NCBI GenBank assembly: GCA_036156195.1
Contig: JAYZUZ010000016.1
Location: 62,001-126,000 of the forward strand
DNA length: 64,000 nt
Direction of reading: 5' to 3'
Source: Abyssibacter sp036156195
GTDB lineage: Bacteria; Pseudomonadota; Gammaproteobacteria; Nevskiales; OUC007
The notes beneath the pieces were generated by a model, which did no database searches, was not told where the DNA came from, and saw only the letters and a program-made list of their open reading frames with translations. A program made the translations under genes and the position numbers. This document shows, one piece after another, positions 41,933-52,432 of this stretch. The stretch's first letter is position 1, and the number at the start of each line of letters is the position of its first letter.

Positions 41933-42220
41933 ATGCCTGATGAGAACCCGCTCGATCAAGCTGGCCCCATGAACAACGGCTCAGTACCTCTCCGCCCTCT
42001 CCGCGAGCATGTGGCGGATAGTCTCGCCCACTATCTGGGACAGCTGAACGGCTCCGCTCCCTGCGACCTGTACCAGATGGTCATCGACCAGGTGGAAGCG
42101 CCGCTGCTGCAGGCCGTGCTCGACTACTCGGATGGCAACCAGTCTCGCGCCGCCGCGATACTCGGACTGAATCGCGGCACCCTCCGCAAGAAACTCAAGG
42201 CTCACGGACTCCACGAATGA
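41933..42220 (+). CDS. fis: Fis family nucleoid-associated DNA-binding protein
   Basis: The 95-aa protein has the Fis layout: an N-terminal arm and helix A (REHVADSLAHYLGQLNG), a dimer helix (YQMVIDQVEAPLLQAVLDY) and the C-terminal helix-turn-helix GNQSRAAAILGLNRGTLRKKLK. It bends DNA and regulates rRNA and other promoters. ATG 42217 of purH overlaps its stop. The 167-bp gap upstream should hold its promoter; no gene is visible there. Confidence 0.95.
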   Translation: MPDENPLDQAGPMNNGSVPLRPLREHVADSLAHYLGQLNGSAPCDLYQMVIDQVEAPLLQAVLDYSDGNQSRAAAILGLNRGTLRKKLKAHGLHE

Positions 42221-43788
42221 ACGCAGCGCCCACCGTTGTGCGGCGCGCCCTGCTCAGTGTTTCCGACAAGACCGGCATCGTCGATCTTGCCCAGGCACTG
42301 GCCGAGCGCGGCATCGATATTCTCAGCACCGGAGGTACGGCACGCGCGCTGCGCGATGCGGGTATTGCGGTCACCGATGTCTCTGAGGTCACCGGCTTTC
42401 CGGAGATCATGGATGGCCGGGTCAAGACCCTGCACCCAAAGATCCACGGCGGCATTCTCGGCCGGCGTGGCCAGGATGATGCGGTCATGGCCGAACACGG
42501 TATCACCGGCATCGACCTGGTCGTGCTCAACCTCTACCCCTTTGAAGCCACGATTGCGCGTCCGGATGTCACAGACGCCGAAGCCATCGAGAACATCGAT
42601 ATCGGCGGCCCTGCCATGCTTCGCGCGGCGGCAAAGAATCATGCGCATGTCGCTGTGGTCGTCGACCCGGCCGACTACGCCACCGTCATCGGCACGCTGG
42701 ACGCAGGCGGCCCCGACCTCAGCCTGCGCCGCCAGCTGGCCGCCAAGGCCTTTGCACTCACCGCCCGCTACGATGGCGCCATTACCGCCTACCTGACCCG
42801 CGACACCGGCGAGGCAGCCCAGCCTGAGTTGCCGGGCACGCTGACGCTGCAGTTTGAGCGCGTCCAACCCATGCGATACGGGGAAAATCCGCATCAGTTC
42901 GCTGCGTTTTATCGCGAACGCCAGGCCCCGGCCGGAACCCTGGCCACCGCGCGCCAGCTGCAGGGCAAGCCGTTGTCCTTCAACAATGTGGCCGACACGG
43001 ATGCCGCCGTCAGCTGCGTGCAAGCCTTTGACGCAACCACTCCGGCCTGCGTCATCGTCAAGCATGCCAACCCCTGTGGTGTGGCGGTTGCCGCCAGCCT
43101 GCTGGATGCCTACGACGCGGCCTACGCAACGGACAGCACCTCGGCCTTCGGCGGCATCATTGCGTTTAATCAACCGGTGGATGCGCCACTGATCGAAACC
43201 ATTCTTGAGCGTCAGTTCGTCGAAGTCATTGCCGCACCCGGCTTTACGGACGCAGCGATCGACGTGTTGACGCGCAAGAAGAACGTCCGTGCACTGGCAC
43301 TGGGCACGCCGGCTCCGGGCACGACCGCCATGGACTACAAGCGTGTGGCCGGCGGCCTGCTGGTCCAGAGCCTGGACAGTGCAGGCTCGGATGCCCAGTG
43401 GACGGTGGCCACCCAGCAGCAGCCTGATGCGGCGCTTCGTCAGGACCTGGCCTTTGCGTGGACGGTCGCCCGCTTCGTCAAGTCCAACGCGATTGTCTAT
43501 GCACGGAATGCTCGCACCATCGGCATTGGCGCTGGACAGATGAGCCGCGTCGACAGTGCTCGACTGGGCGTCGACAAGGCGGCCAGGGCGGAACTTTCGG
43601 TGCAAGGCGCCGTGATGGCCTCCGACGCGTTCTTCCCCTTCCGGGACAGCATCGACGCAGCCGCAGTAGCCGGCGTCCAGGCAATCATCCAGCCTGGTGG
43701 GTCGATTCGTGACGAAGAGGTGATCGCCGCCGCCGACGAACACGGCTTGGCCATGATTCTGACCGGTCGCCGGCACTTCCGGCACTAA
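42217..43788 (+). CDS. purH: Bifunctional AICAR transformylase/IMP cyclohydrolase
   Basis: The 523-aa enzyme performs the last two steps of IMP synthesis. The N-terminal MGS-like cyclohydrolase domain (ALLSVSDKTGIVDLAQAL, then GGRVKTLHP-type DGRVKTLHPKIHGGIL) is followed by the formyltransferase domain with the catalytic Lys-His in VKHANPCGVAV, then DSTSAFGGIIAFN and the C-terminal ILTGRRHFRH. It is translationally coupled to fis. Confidence 0.98.
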   Translation: MNAAPTVVRRALLSVSDKTGIVDLAQALAERGIDILSTGGTARALRDAGIAVTDVSEVTGFPEIMDGRVKTLHPKIHGGILGRRGQDDAVMAEHGITGIDLVVLNLYPFEATIARPDVTDAEAIENIDIGGPAMLRAAAKNHAHVAVVVDPADYATVIGTLDAGGPDLSLRRQLAAKAFALTARYDGAITAYLTRDTGEAAQPELPGTLTLQFERVQPMRYGENPHQFAAFYRERQAPAGTLATARQLQGKPLSFNNVADTDAAVSCVQAFDATTPACVIVKHANPCGVAVAASLLDAYDAAYATDSTSAFGGIIAFNQPVDAPLIETILERQFVEVIAAPGFTDAAIDVLTRKKNVRALALGTPAPGTTAMDYKRVAGGLLVQSLDSAGSDAQWTVATQQQPDAALRQDLAFAWTVARFVKSNAIVYARNARTIGIGAGQMSRVDSARLGVDKAARAELSVQGAVMASDAFFPFRDSIDAAAVAGVQAIIQPGGSIRDEEVIAAADEHGLAMILTGRRHFRH

Positions 43789-43835
43789 CCAGCGCCCGAC
43801 CACGCCCGCAACGGGGCGCCCCGCACAACGGATAC

Positions 43836-43877
43836 AGCCTGTGACAAGGCAGGGCACAGGCCCTACAGTCACAGGCT
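43836..43877. repeat. Nested inverted repeat between purH and the small secreted gene
   Basis: Outer arms AGCCTGTGAC (43836-43845) and GTCACAGGCT (43868-43877) are perfect complements. Inside them AGGGC (43851-43855) and GCCCT (43860-43864) form a second stem. The element lies 47 bp after purH and ends 21 bp before the next ATG. It could be a terminator without a T-run, or a structured 5' leader. Confidence 0.6.
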
Positions 43878-43898
43878 CATCCAGCGACGGAGCGACCC

Positions 43899-44177
43899 AT
43901 GCGCAGATTTGGTTTTTTCTTCGCCCTGCTGTGCGCAGCATCACCGCTCACCGCCACAGCCAGCGGCGCGTCCCCCGCCCCCGATTCACACCGTGATCGC
44001 GGCCCGTGTGACACGCCCGCTCAGCGCGTGATTACCCGAGAACAGCTGGATCGAACAGGCGCAATCACCGTGGCAGAGGCCCTGCGCCGCGCACCCCTGC
44101 AATCGCCGCATACGCTGCCCGAATGCAAGAAAAATGACGATGCGTCCGCCTCTCAGGACGCCTCGTCATCGGGATAA
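43899..44177 (+). CDS. Small exported protein with a TonB-receptor plug-like segment
   Basis: The 92-aa protein has a signal peptide (cleavage near TATAS-GA). The mature 70 residues contain RVITREQLDRTGAITVAEALRR (read from about 47 to 68), which resembles the start of TonB-dependent receptor plug domains (xVITREDIExSGxTTVAEALR). Two cysteines flank this segment (Cys37 and one near residue 79), so a disulfide is possible. There is no barrel, and the frame ends with a Ser/Ala-rich tail. The family is unknown to me. Confidence 0.7.
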   Translation: MRRFGFFFALLCAASPLTATASGASPAPDSHRDRGPCDTPAQRVITREQLDRTGAITVAEALRRAPLQSPHTLPECKKNDDASASQDASSSG

Positions 44178-44212
44178 ACCGCCCCGCTGCACAACAGCGG
44201 CCGGCGTGGCTC

Positions 44213-46153
44213 TCAGGCCGCGCTGGCCAGCGACTGCTGCGGGGTGTCCGTGAGGTCAGCCGACGGCTCCAGCGAACGATGACGTAGCAGCCGTCCCATC
44301 CGCTCCACGCCGAGGCGCTCGCCGTGTCGATCAACCGACCAGGCCACCTTGCCGGCAATAAGCGTCAGCCGCACGACGCCGTCGGAACGGTTGACCATCT
44401 GATCGTTCTGGAACGCCTCACGATGGATGCGATGGGTATTCGCATCGGAGTCATAGCCACGCAGGGCCTCCGGGTCGACCAGAATAACATCCGCCTGCTC
44501 GCCGACATCGATTCGACCCGCCCGCACGCCGAAAAAGTCAGCCGGATCCCGCGTCAGCCGTTTGACATGCCAGGCCACGCGGTCAAGGCCGTCCGCCTGC
44601 GCGATCTGCAGCCCGCGCAGGTTGGCATCGTAAAACGCCATGTTGGTCAGATGTGCACCAGAATCGTTAAAACCGGGTAGCACATTGGGGTTGAACAGCA
44701 ATTCCCTGACCACCGCCGGGTCTCGATTCGCCGAGATCACGTACCAGCGCAAGTCCAGGTCGTAGCGGCGGAACAAATGCAGGACAAAGGCGGCATCGTC
44801 CTCGATGGGCTTGGGGAAACCGCCAAATACCTCCGCCTCAGCCGGTGACCGCGCCCCCTGGCCTGTGGCCTGCCAGCGCTGCAAGCGTGCAAAAACAGCC
44901 TGGAAGGTCTCGTCCTTCCACAGGGCATCGACATCGCCTGGCACCTGGACAAAAACCATGTCCTCCAACCGCCGACTGAATGCCATGCGCTCACGCCCCA
45001 GCAGGCGTGCAAGATTCGCTAGGTTGAAGCCGGATTTGCCATGGCGCCACATCTTGCGGAATCGCTGCTGGTAAGCCGGATCGTCCAGCAAAGCCATCCG
45101 CGCCGCCTGCTCATCCAGGTCCGGTTCGTTCAATTCACGCAGCTCGTCGATTTCCTCAGCCAGAGGGTTGATCGGGCCATCCCAATACACCTTGAACGGA
45201 GCCGCCAACGCCTGGAAACGGAAATGCCCCCCGATCAGTCTCGAGTTCAGCATCCTGCTGAGCAACTTACCTAGCTTGGCAATGCCCCGGTTGGTAGCGA
45301 TATCCAGTGCAGCAACGGCGGTGATTTTGAGCGGTTTGCCAAACAATCGGCCACTCGTCAGCAGGAAATTGCGCAACACCTGAGGCGGACTGTCCTTGGG
45401 TGGCGTGGCCTGCCAGACGCGGTCATGGCGACGCACAACACCCGTCAGCCGGCGCAGCTCCTTGAACGAACCCCACTGGCTGGGAATCTTGGTCCGACGA
45501 TGCGGGTCGTTGGCCAGGTAGTGGAACGGCAACGCATCAGTGGAAAAACCGGCATAGCCCTCCTGCATGGCCTGGTCGACCAGCGCCTCCATGCGTTTGA
45601 GCTCCTCATCGGTCGGATAGCGCGACACCGATTCGCGCAACCCCATCACCTCGGCACGCAACATGGAATGCGGCAGCAAAGGCACAACGTTCGGCCCCAG
45701 AGGCAACGCATCGAAATGCGCCAGATAACCCGCCGAATCGCTCCACTGCACCTGGTCCACCACCTTCGCCAGAACCGGCTTGGGAATGTTCTCAACCCGG
45801 GCAAAACAGTCGACGATGGGGTCTTCGCCGTTCCGGCGCTGAGCGCCATAGGCCAGACCCAGTGAGCAATTGCCAAACACCACAGTGGTGGTGCCGTGGC
45901 GGACTGCCTCCGGCAGACCGGGCGCCAGCTCGACTTCGAGGTCGAAATGGGTGTGGATATCCAGCAAGCCAGGCATGAGCCACTGCCCATCAGCCTCGAT
46001 GACTTCACGCGCCTGTTCGGCCGGTAGCGCGGGTCCGCGCGCGGCGATGCGCCCGCCGGCGATGGCCAGGTCTTCGCGGATGGGCGGCTGGCCGCTGCCA
46101 TCAAATATCAGCGCGTTGCGAATCAGGGTGTCCCAGTTCACCGTCTCGCTCAT
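44213..46153 (-). CDS. Amidohydrolase family protein (N-acyl-D-amino-acid deacylase type)
   Basis: The 646-aa metal-dependent hydrolase has the composite beta domain at both ends and the TIM barrel. The HxH metal motif is LDIHTHFDLEVEL near 66-78, followed by RHGTTTVVFGNCSLGLAYG and a late metal aspartate in GFNDSGAHLTNMAF. These match D-aminoacylase/dihydroorotase-like proteins, though it is longer than typical D-aminoacylases (about 480-580 aa). There is no signal peptide. It is preceded by the acyl-CoA ligase gene with a hairpin at 46198-46220 between. Confidence 0.85.
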   Translation of the reverse strand: MSETVNWDTLIRNALIFDGSGQPPIREDLAIAGGRIAARGPALPAEQAREVIEADGQWLMPGLLDIHTHFDLEVELAPGLPEAVRHGTTTVVFGNCSLGLAYGAQRRNGEDPIVDCFARVENIPKPVLAKVVDQVQWSDSAGYLAHFDALPLGPNVVPLLPHSMLRAEVMGLRESVSRYPTDEELKRMEALVDQAMQEGYAGFSTDALPFHYLANDPHRRTKIPSQWGSFKELRRLTGVVRRHDRVWQATPPKDSPPQVLRNFLLTSGRLFGKPLKITAVAALDIATNRGIAKLGKLLSRMLNSRLIGGHFRFQALAAPFKVYWDGPINPLAEEIDELRELNEPDLDEQAARMALLDDPAYQQRFRKMWRHGKSGFNLANLARLLGRERMAFSRRLEDMVFVQVPGDVDALWKDETFQAVFARLQRWQATGQGARSPAEAEVFGGFPKPIEDDAAFVLHLFRRYDLDLRWYVISANRDPAVVRELLFNPNVLPGFNDSGAHLTNMAFYDANLRGLQIAQADGLDRVAWHVKRLTRDPADFFGVRAGRIDVGEQADVILVDPEALRGYDSDANTHRIHREAFQNDQMVNRSDGVVRLTLIAGKVAWSVDRHGERLGVERMGRLLRHRSLEPSADLTDTPQQSLASAA

Positions 46154-46197
46154 CGGGGTCTCCTTGCCGTGTTTGGGTGCGGTGTAGCCAACACTGT

Positions 46198-46220
46198 AGC
46201 GGCGCCCACGCGGCGCCGCT
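46198..46220. terminator. GC-rich hairpin after the acyl-CoA ligase gene
   Basis: AGCGGCGCC (46198-46206) and GGCGCCGCT (46212-46220) pair perfectly around a 5-base loop, 47 bp after the ligase stop on the minus strand. No T-run follows, so termination is only suggested. Confidence 0.4.
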
Positions 46221-46266
46221 GTCGTAGAATCGACCCACCATGCGCGGGGTCTGACGCCCGGACGGC

Positions 46267-48036
46267 CTAGCTGGCGTACATGGCCTCGATCTGCGAGGCG
46301 TACTTCTCAGCAATGATCCGGCGCTTCTTCTTCATGGTCGGGGTGAGTTCACCGCCTTCCACCGAAAAATCCTCGTCCAGCAGCGTGAACTTCTTGATGG
46401 TCTGGACGCGGGCGAAATCCTCGTTCGCCCGTTCCACCTGCGACTCGAACCAGCGCACGAAAACCGGACAATTCGCCGCCTCCTGCGGGTGACGGGCCGG
46501 GCTGCCAGCCGCCTGGAGAGCACCCGGCAGGGTTTCCGGATTCAAGGTGAACAAGGCCGTGATGTACTTGCGCCGGTCCCCGATCACCGCCACCTGACTC
46601 ACACCGGGAATCGAGGCCAGACGACCCTCGAGCATTTGCGGGCTGATGTTCTCGCCTCCCGCTGTAATGATCAGCTCTTTCTTGCGGTCGGTGATATAGA
46701 CGAACCCTTCGTCATCCATCCGCCCCACATCTCCCGTGTGCAGCCAACCGTCGGCATCCATGGTCTCCGCCGTGGCCTCAGGGTTCTTGAAGTAACCCGG
46801 TGACACATGGGGACCGCGCAGCAAAATCTCGCCGTCTTCGGCAATCGAGACTTCGGTACCCGGCAATGCACGACCGATGGAACCCTTGCGATTGGCGCCA
46901 GGCTTGGACAATGTGCCGCCGCCGGTGGACTCCGACTGCCCGTAGACCTCAAGAATCGTAATGCCGAGCGAGGCGAAGAAATCCATGGTGCCCTGTGATA
47001 TCGGTGCCGCGCCGGTCATGGCGTAAAAGCAGCGATCCAGACCCAGCGCGGCGCGCAACTTGGAAAAAATCAGTTTGTCCGCCAAGGGGTACAGCAACGG
47101 CCGGCGCCGCCCCGCCTGATCGGCCTCGGCTGACCGTGCACCAACGCCGCGCGCCCAATGCAGCAAATGCTTTTTGACGCCAGTCGCCTCGGCCATCCCG
47201 GCCTCCAGCTTGGCCTGGATTTTTTCCCAGACCCGGGGGACCGCCACGAAGAAATGAGGGCGGACCTCTTTCAGGTTCTCACCCAGCGCATCCAGCGATT
47301 CTGCAAACCAGACCGTCTGCCCGGAAGCCAGCGACACATGCAGGGTGATGTTCTGTTCAGCGATGTGACAAAGCGGCAGGTAGCTAATCACTTCGTGGCC
47401 TCGCTGAATGCCGACCGTCTCGCGCGCGGTCTCTCCGGTGAACGTCAGATTGGTGTGCGTCATCATCACACCCTTGGGGTTGCCTGTTGTGCCCGAGGTG
47501 TAGATCAGCGTTGCCAGATCATCCGGCTTGAGCGCATCGATGCGTGCCTGCAGCGCATCCTCGGCCACTTGATCTGCACAGGTCTGCAGTGCACCCCAGG
47601 TCAGCACATCCGGGGCATCCGATTCGCCCTCGGTGAGGATGATGGTCTTGAGCTTGGGCAACTGGTCACGCACTGCCAGCACCTTGGCCAGCTGCTCCTC
47701 CGAGTCCACCAGCACCATCGAGGCATCGCAGTGATCAATGACAAAGGCACATTGTTCCGGGCTGGACGTCACGTACAAGCCGGCCGGCACGCCCCCTGCG
47801 GCAATCGACGCCAGATAGGCGGTTACCCAGTGTTCGCTGTTGCCGGCCAGCAAGGCAAATCCATCGCCTGGTGCAATTCCGGCCCCCATGAGTGCGCGGG
47901 CAGTCTTACGGACGTTACGTCGATACTGCGCCCAGGATGTGGCCTGCCAGACCCCGTTAACCTTGGTCTTCAGCGCAGGCAAATCGCCGCAGCGCGCAGC
48001 CGTTTCTTCGAACACCTGGATGACTGTCCGGCTCAT
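46267..48036 (-). CDS. Long-chain fatty acid--CoA ligase (AMP-forming)
   Basis: The 589-aa adenylate-forming enzyme activates fatty acids with ATP and CoA. Start ATG 48036 follows GAGGAG. Motifs are the P-loop IYTSGTTGNPKGVMMTH near 180, ITILEVYGQSESTGG (A5), GWLHTGDVGRMDDEGF (A7), DRKKELIITAGGENISPQ (A8) and a C-terminal Lys-containing TPTMKKKRR. It resembles the FadD15-like AMP-binding proteins. It lies next to the TetR regulator and near the beta-oxidation operon. Confidence 0.94.
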   Translation of the reverse strand: MSRTVIQVFEETAARCGDLPALKTKVNGVWQATSWAQYRRNVRKTARALMGAGIAPGDGFALLAGNSEHWVTAYLASIAAGGVPAGLYVTSSPEQCAFVIDHCDASMVLVDSEEQLAKVLAVRDQLPKLKTIILTEGESDAPDVLTWGALQTCADQVAEDALQARIDALKPDDLATLIYTSGTTGNPKGVMMTHTNLTFTGETARETVGIQRGHEVISYLPLCHIAEQNITLHVSLASGQTVWFAESLDALGENLKEVRPHFFVAVPRVWEKIQAKLEAGMAEATGVKKHLLHWARGVGARSAEADQAGRRRPLLYPLADKLIFSKLRAALGLDRCFYAMTGAAPISQGTMDFFASLGITILEVYGQSESTGGGTLSKPGANRKGSIGRALPGTEVSIAEDGEILLRGPHVSPGYFKNPEATAETMDADGWLHTGDVGRMDDEGFVYITDRKKELIITAGGENISPQMLEGRLASIPGVSQVAVIGDRRKYITALFTLNPETLPGALQAAGSPARHPQEAANCPVFVRWFESQVERANEDFARVQTIKKFTLLDEDFSVEGGELTPTMKKKRRIIAEKYASQIEAMYAS

Positions 48037-48159
48037 TCGTCTCTCCTCGCTTTGTTGGGAACATCCGCAGATTTCTCGGTGACTGCGTGATGCGCCGTGC
48101 CCTTGGCACGACATGGGAACTGCAGTATCCGACGCCCCAGGCCAAGTCGCAATCAAGCC

Positions 48160-48771
48160 CTACGTCGGCTTGGCAATGGCGCGCCAGATCAATTCGAACA
48201 AGACGTCTGAGCGGGCCGCCAGCGGGTCCTTCATGCCGCGGTTCAGCCACTGGGCAATGATGCGGGCTGCGACGCCGTAGAAGATGTCGAGCAGCACCCG
48301 GGTCTCGACCTCATCGGTGAGTACACCGGCATCACGCCCCTCGCTGAGCACCTGCATGAAGACGTGCGTGAACTGCGGCTGCCGGAGCGCCGGCTCGCGC
48401 CCCCAGGCATTGAAATAGATGGCGTTCTGCATCAGCAGCCCGACCTTCGGATTGCGCTCGTAGAAATCGAGCAACACCCAGAACACCTTGCGCAGGCGAT
48501 CCTTGAAGTTCTGGATCCCCTGCAGATGATCGGTCATCCGCTCGGTGACCTGAGCCATCCAGTGATCCAGCCCGGAGTACAGCAGCGCTTCCTTGCTGCC
48601 GTAGTACTTGTAGAGAGTCTGAAGGCTGACACGGGCCTGCCGGGCGATTTCGGCCATGCCCACCTTGTGGAATTCGCGCTCCGAGAACACGTCCAGCAAC
48701 GCCTCCTCAATGCGCCTGCGCGTCGCGGGGTCCAGCCCGCTGAGATCCGGTAATACATGCGTGTCAGTCAT
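48160..48771 (-). CDS. TetR/AcrR family transcriptional regulator
   Basis: The 203-aa regulator has an N-terminal helix-turn-helix (IEEALLDVFSEREFHKVG, then AEIARQARVSLQTLYKYYGSKEAL) and a ligand-binding C-terminal half. ATG 48771 is the only good start; it has no Shine-Dalgarno and is embedded in the inverted repeat 48771-48788, so the transcript may be leaderless. It is divergent from the thiolase operon, whose upstream region carries a second copy of the repeat, which points to control of fatty-acid oxidation. Confidence 0.9.
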   Translation of the reverse strand: MTDTHVLPDLSGLDPATRRRIEEALLDVFSEREFHKVGMAEIARQARVSLQTLYKYYGSKEALLYSGLDHWMAQVTERMTDHLQGIQNFKDRLRKVFWVLLDFYERNPKVGLLMQNAIYFNAWGREPALRQPQFTHVFMQVLSEGRDAGVLTDEVETRVLLDIFYGVAARIIAQWLNRGMKDPLAARSDVLFELIWRAIAKPT

Positions 48772-48788
48772 GGTAATTATTATTACCA
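48771..48788. promoter_or_regulatory. TetR-gene operator (inverted repeat, copy 1)
   Basis: TGGTAAT-TATT-ATTACCA is a perfect 7+7 bp inverted repeat that begins at the start codon of the tetR gene. Binding here would repress its own transcription. It matches copy 2 at 48907-48922. Confidence 0.65.
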
Positions 48789-48880
48789 CACTTGCCTTTA
48801 TGACACCAATACGCCCGGCTGATCGCCATTGCAATTCGGTACCGTATGGACTAGCTTACTTCACAGTCAGACCATCTTGG

Positions 48881-48896
48881 GGGTGATGAATCACCC
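48881..48896. promoter_or_regulatory. Second palindrome upstream of the beta-oxidation operon
   Basis: GGGTGAT-GA-ATCACCC is a perfect 7+7 bp inverted repeat 11 bp from the second TetR-type box. Its sequence differs from that box, so it may be the site of another regulator. Confidence 0.4.
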
Positions 48897-48906
48897 TCAC
48901 CCGATT

Positions 48907-48922
48907 GGTAACAATAATTACC
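48907..48922. promoter_or_regulatory. Operator-like repeat before the thiolase operon (copy 2)
   Basis: GGTAAC-AATA-ATTACC has the same arm length and spacing as copy 1 (GGTAAT-TATT-ATTACC), with one arm mismatch. AATAAT inside it could serve as the -10, so binding would block the promoter. It lies 35 bp before the thiolase ATG. Confidence 0.6.
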
Positions 48923-48956
48923 CATTGTCGAGCCCAGGCTCGCGGAGAGACGCCCC

Positions 48957-50162
48957 ATGACTGAGGCCTATATTTATGACGCGGTGCGCACACCGCGCGG
49001 CAAAGGCAAGAAAGACGGTTCGCTGCATCAAATCGCACCTGTCGATCTGCTCAAGAACGTGCTGGTCGCCTTGCGCGACCGCAACAGCCTGGATACCAGC
49101 CAGGTGGACGATGTGGTGTTGGGCTGCGTCACCCCTGTCGGCGAACAGGGCGCTGATATCGCACGGACCGCCGTGCTTTATGCCGACTGGGATGAATCCG
49201 TTCCCGGCGTCACCCAATCACGGTTTTGTGCCTCGGGGCTGGAGTCCGTCAATCTCGCCGCGATGAAGGTGAAGTCCGGCGAAGAGCAGCTTGTTGTTGC
49301 CGGCGGCGTCGAATCCATGAGCCGCTGGCCGATGGGTTCAGATGGCGGCGCGATGGTCATGGACCCGCGCGTCAACGCCAAAATGGACTTCGTCCCCCAG
49401 GGCATTGGCGCTGACCTCATCGCGACACTGGGCGGGTTCTCGCGGCAGGATGTCGATGCCTATGCGGTCGAATCCCAGCGCCGTGCTGCCGCCGCGCAGC
49501 AGGCCGGGCACTTCCAGCGATCGGTGGTACCCGTCCGCGATGACGTCGGCCTGACGGTGCTGGACCATGACGAAACAATTCGCGGCAACACGACGGTGGA
49601 GACGCTGTCCGGCCTCAAACCCTCGTTCCAGCAAATCGGAGTCATGGGTTTTGATGCCACAGCGCTGCGCAAGTACCCGACGGTGGAGACGATTCACCAC
49701 GTCCACCATGCCGGCAACTCCTCCGGCATTGTCGACGGCGCCTCAGTTGTGCTCATCGGCTCTCGCGACAAGGGCGCCGAACTGGGCCTGAAGCCACGCG
49801 CTCGCATTGTGTCCACGGCGGTGGTCGGCACCGAACCCACCATCATGCTCACCGGCCCGGGCCCGGCATCGATGAAAGCCCTGAAAAAGGCGGGCATGAC
49901 GCCGCAGGACATCGATTTGTACGAGATCAACGAGGCCTTTGCCGCAGTTGTACTGCGCGCCATGCAGGACCTGGATATCGATCCGGCGCGGGTCAATGTC
50001 AATGGCGGCTCCATCGCCATGGGGCATCCGCTGGGCGCCACCGGCGCCATGTTGCTGGGCACACTGGTGGACGAGCTGGAACGCCAGGACAAGTCCACAG
50101 GCCTCATCACGCTTTGCGTAGGCGGGGGCATGGGCATCGCAACGGTTATTGAGCGCGTCTAA
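48957..50162 (+). CDS. Acetyl-CoA C-acyltransferase (thiolase)
   Basis: The 401-aa thiolase cleaves 3-ketoacyl-CoA to acetyl-CoA. Cys91 (SRFCASGLESV) is the acyl-carrying nucleophile; NEAFAAVVLRAM and GGSIAMGHPLGATGA carry the active His, and the second Cys is in LCVGGGMG. Its closest context is a FadA-type subunit, because a FadB-like gene follows 56 bp later. It is the first gene of a three-gene beta-oxidation operon behind the TetR-type box. Confidence 0.95.
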   Translation: MTEAYIYDAVRTPRGKGKKDGSLHQIAPVDLLKNVLVALRDRNSLDTSQVDDVVLGCVTPVGEQGADIARTAVLYADWDESVPGVTQSRFCASGLESVNLAAMKVKSGEEQLVVAGGVESMSRWPMGSDGGAMVMDPRVNAKMDFVPQGIGADLIATLGGFSRQDVDAYAVESQRRAAAAQQAGHFQRSVVPVRDDVGLTVLDHDETIRGNTTVETLSGLKPSFQQIGVMGFDATALRKYPTVETIHHVHHAGNSSGIVDGASVVLIGSRDKGAELGLKPRARIVSTAVVGTEPTIMLTGPGPASMKALKKAGMTPQDIDLYEINEAFAAVVLRAMQDLDIDPARVNVNGGSIAMGHPLGATGAMLLGTLVDELERQDKSTGLITLCVGGGMGIATVIERV

Positions 50163-50218
50163 CCCTGACCCGCAGCCCGCCCCCACCTGATACACGCCTT
50201 TCCCGGAGACAAGCCGCC

Positions 50219-52390
<2,172 letters not shown>

Positions 52391-52432
52391 TTGCTCAACC
52401 TCAACCTGGGTGTCATCACCAAGGAGATCGCA

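Noticed and set aside
42202..43944. 580-codon open frame on the minus strand
   Set aside because: It is antisense to the well-supported purH, and its product lacks any recognisable domain.
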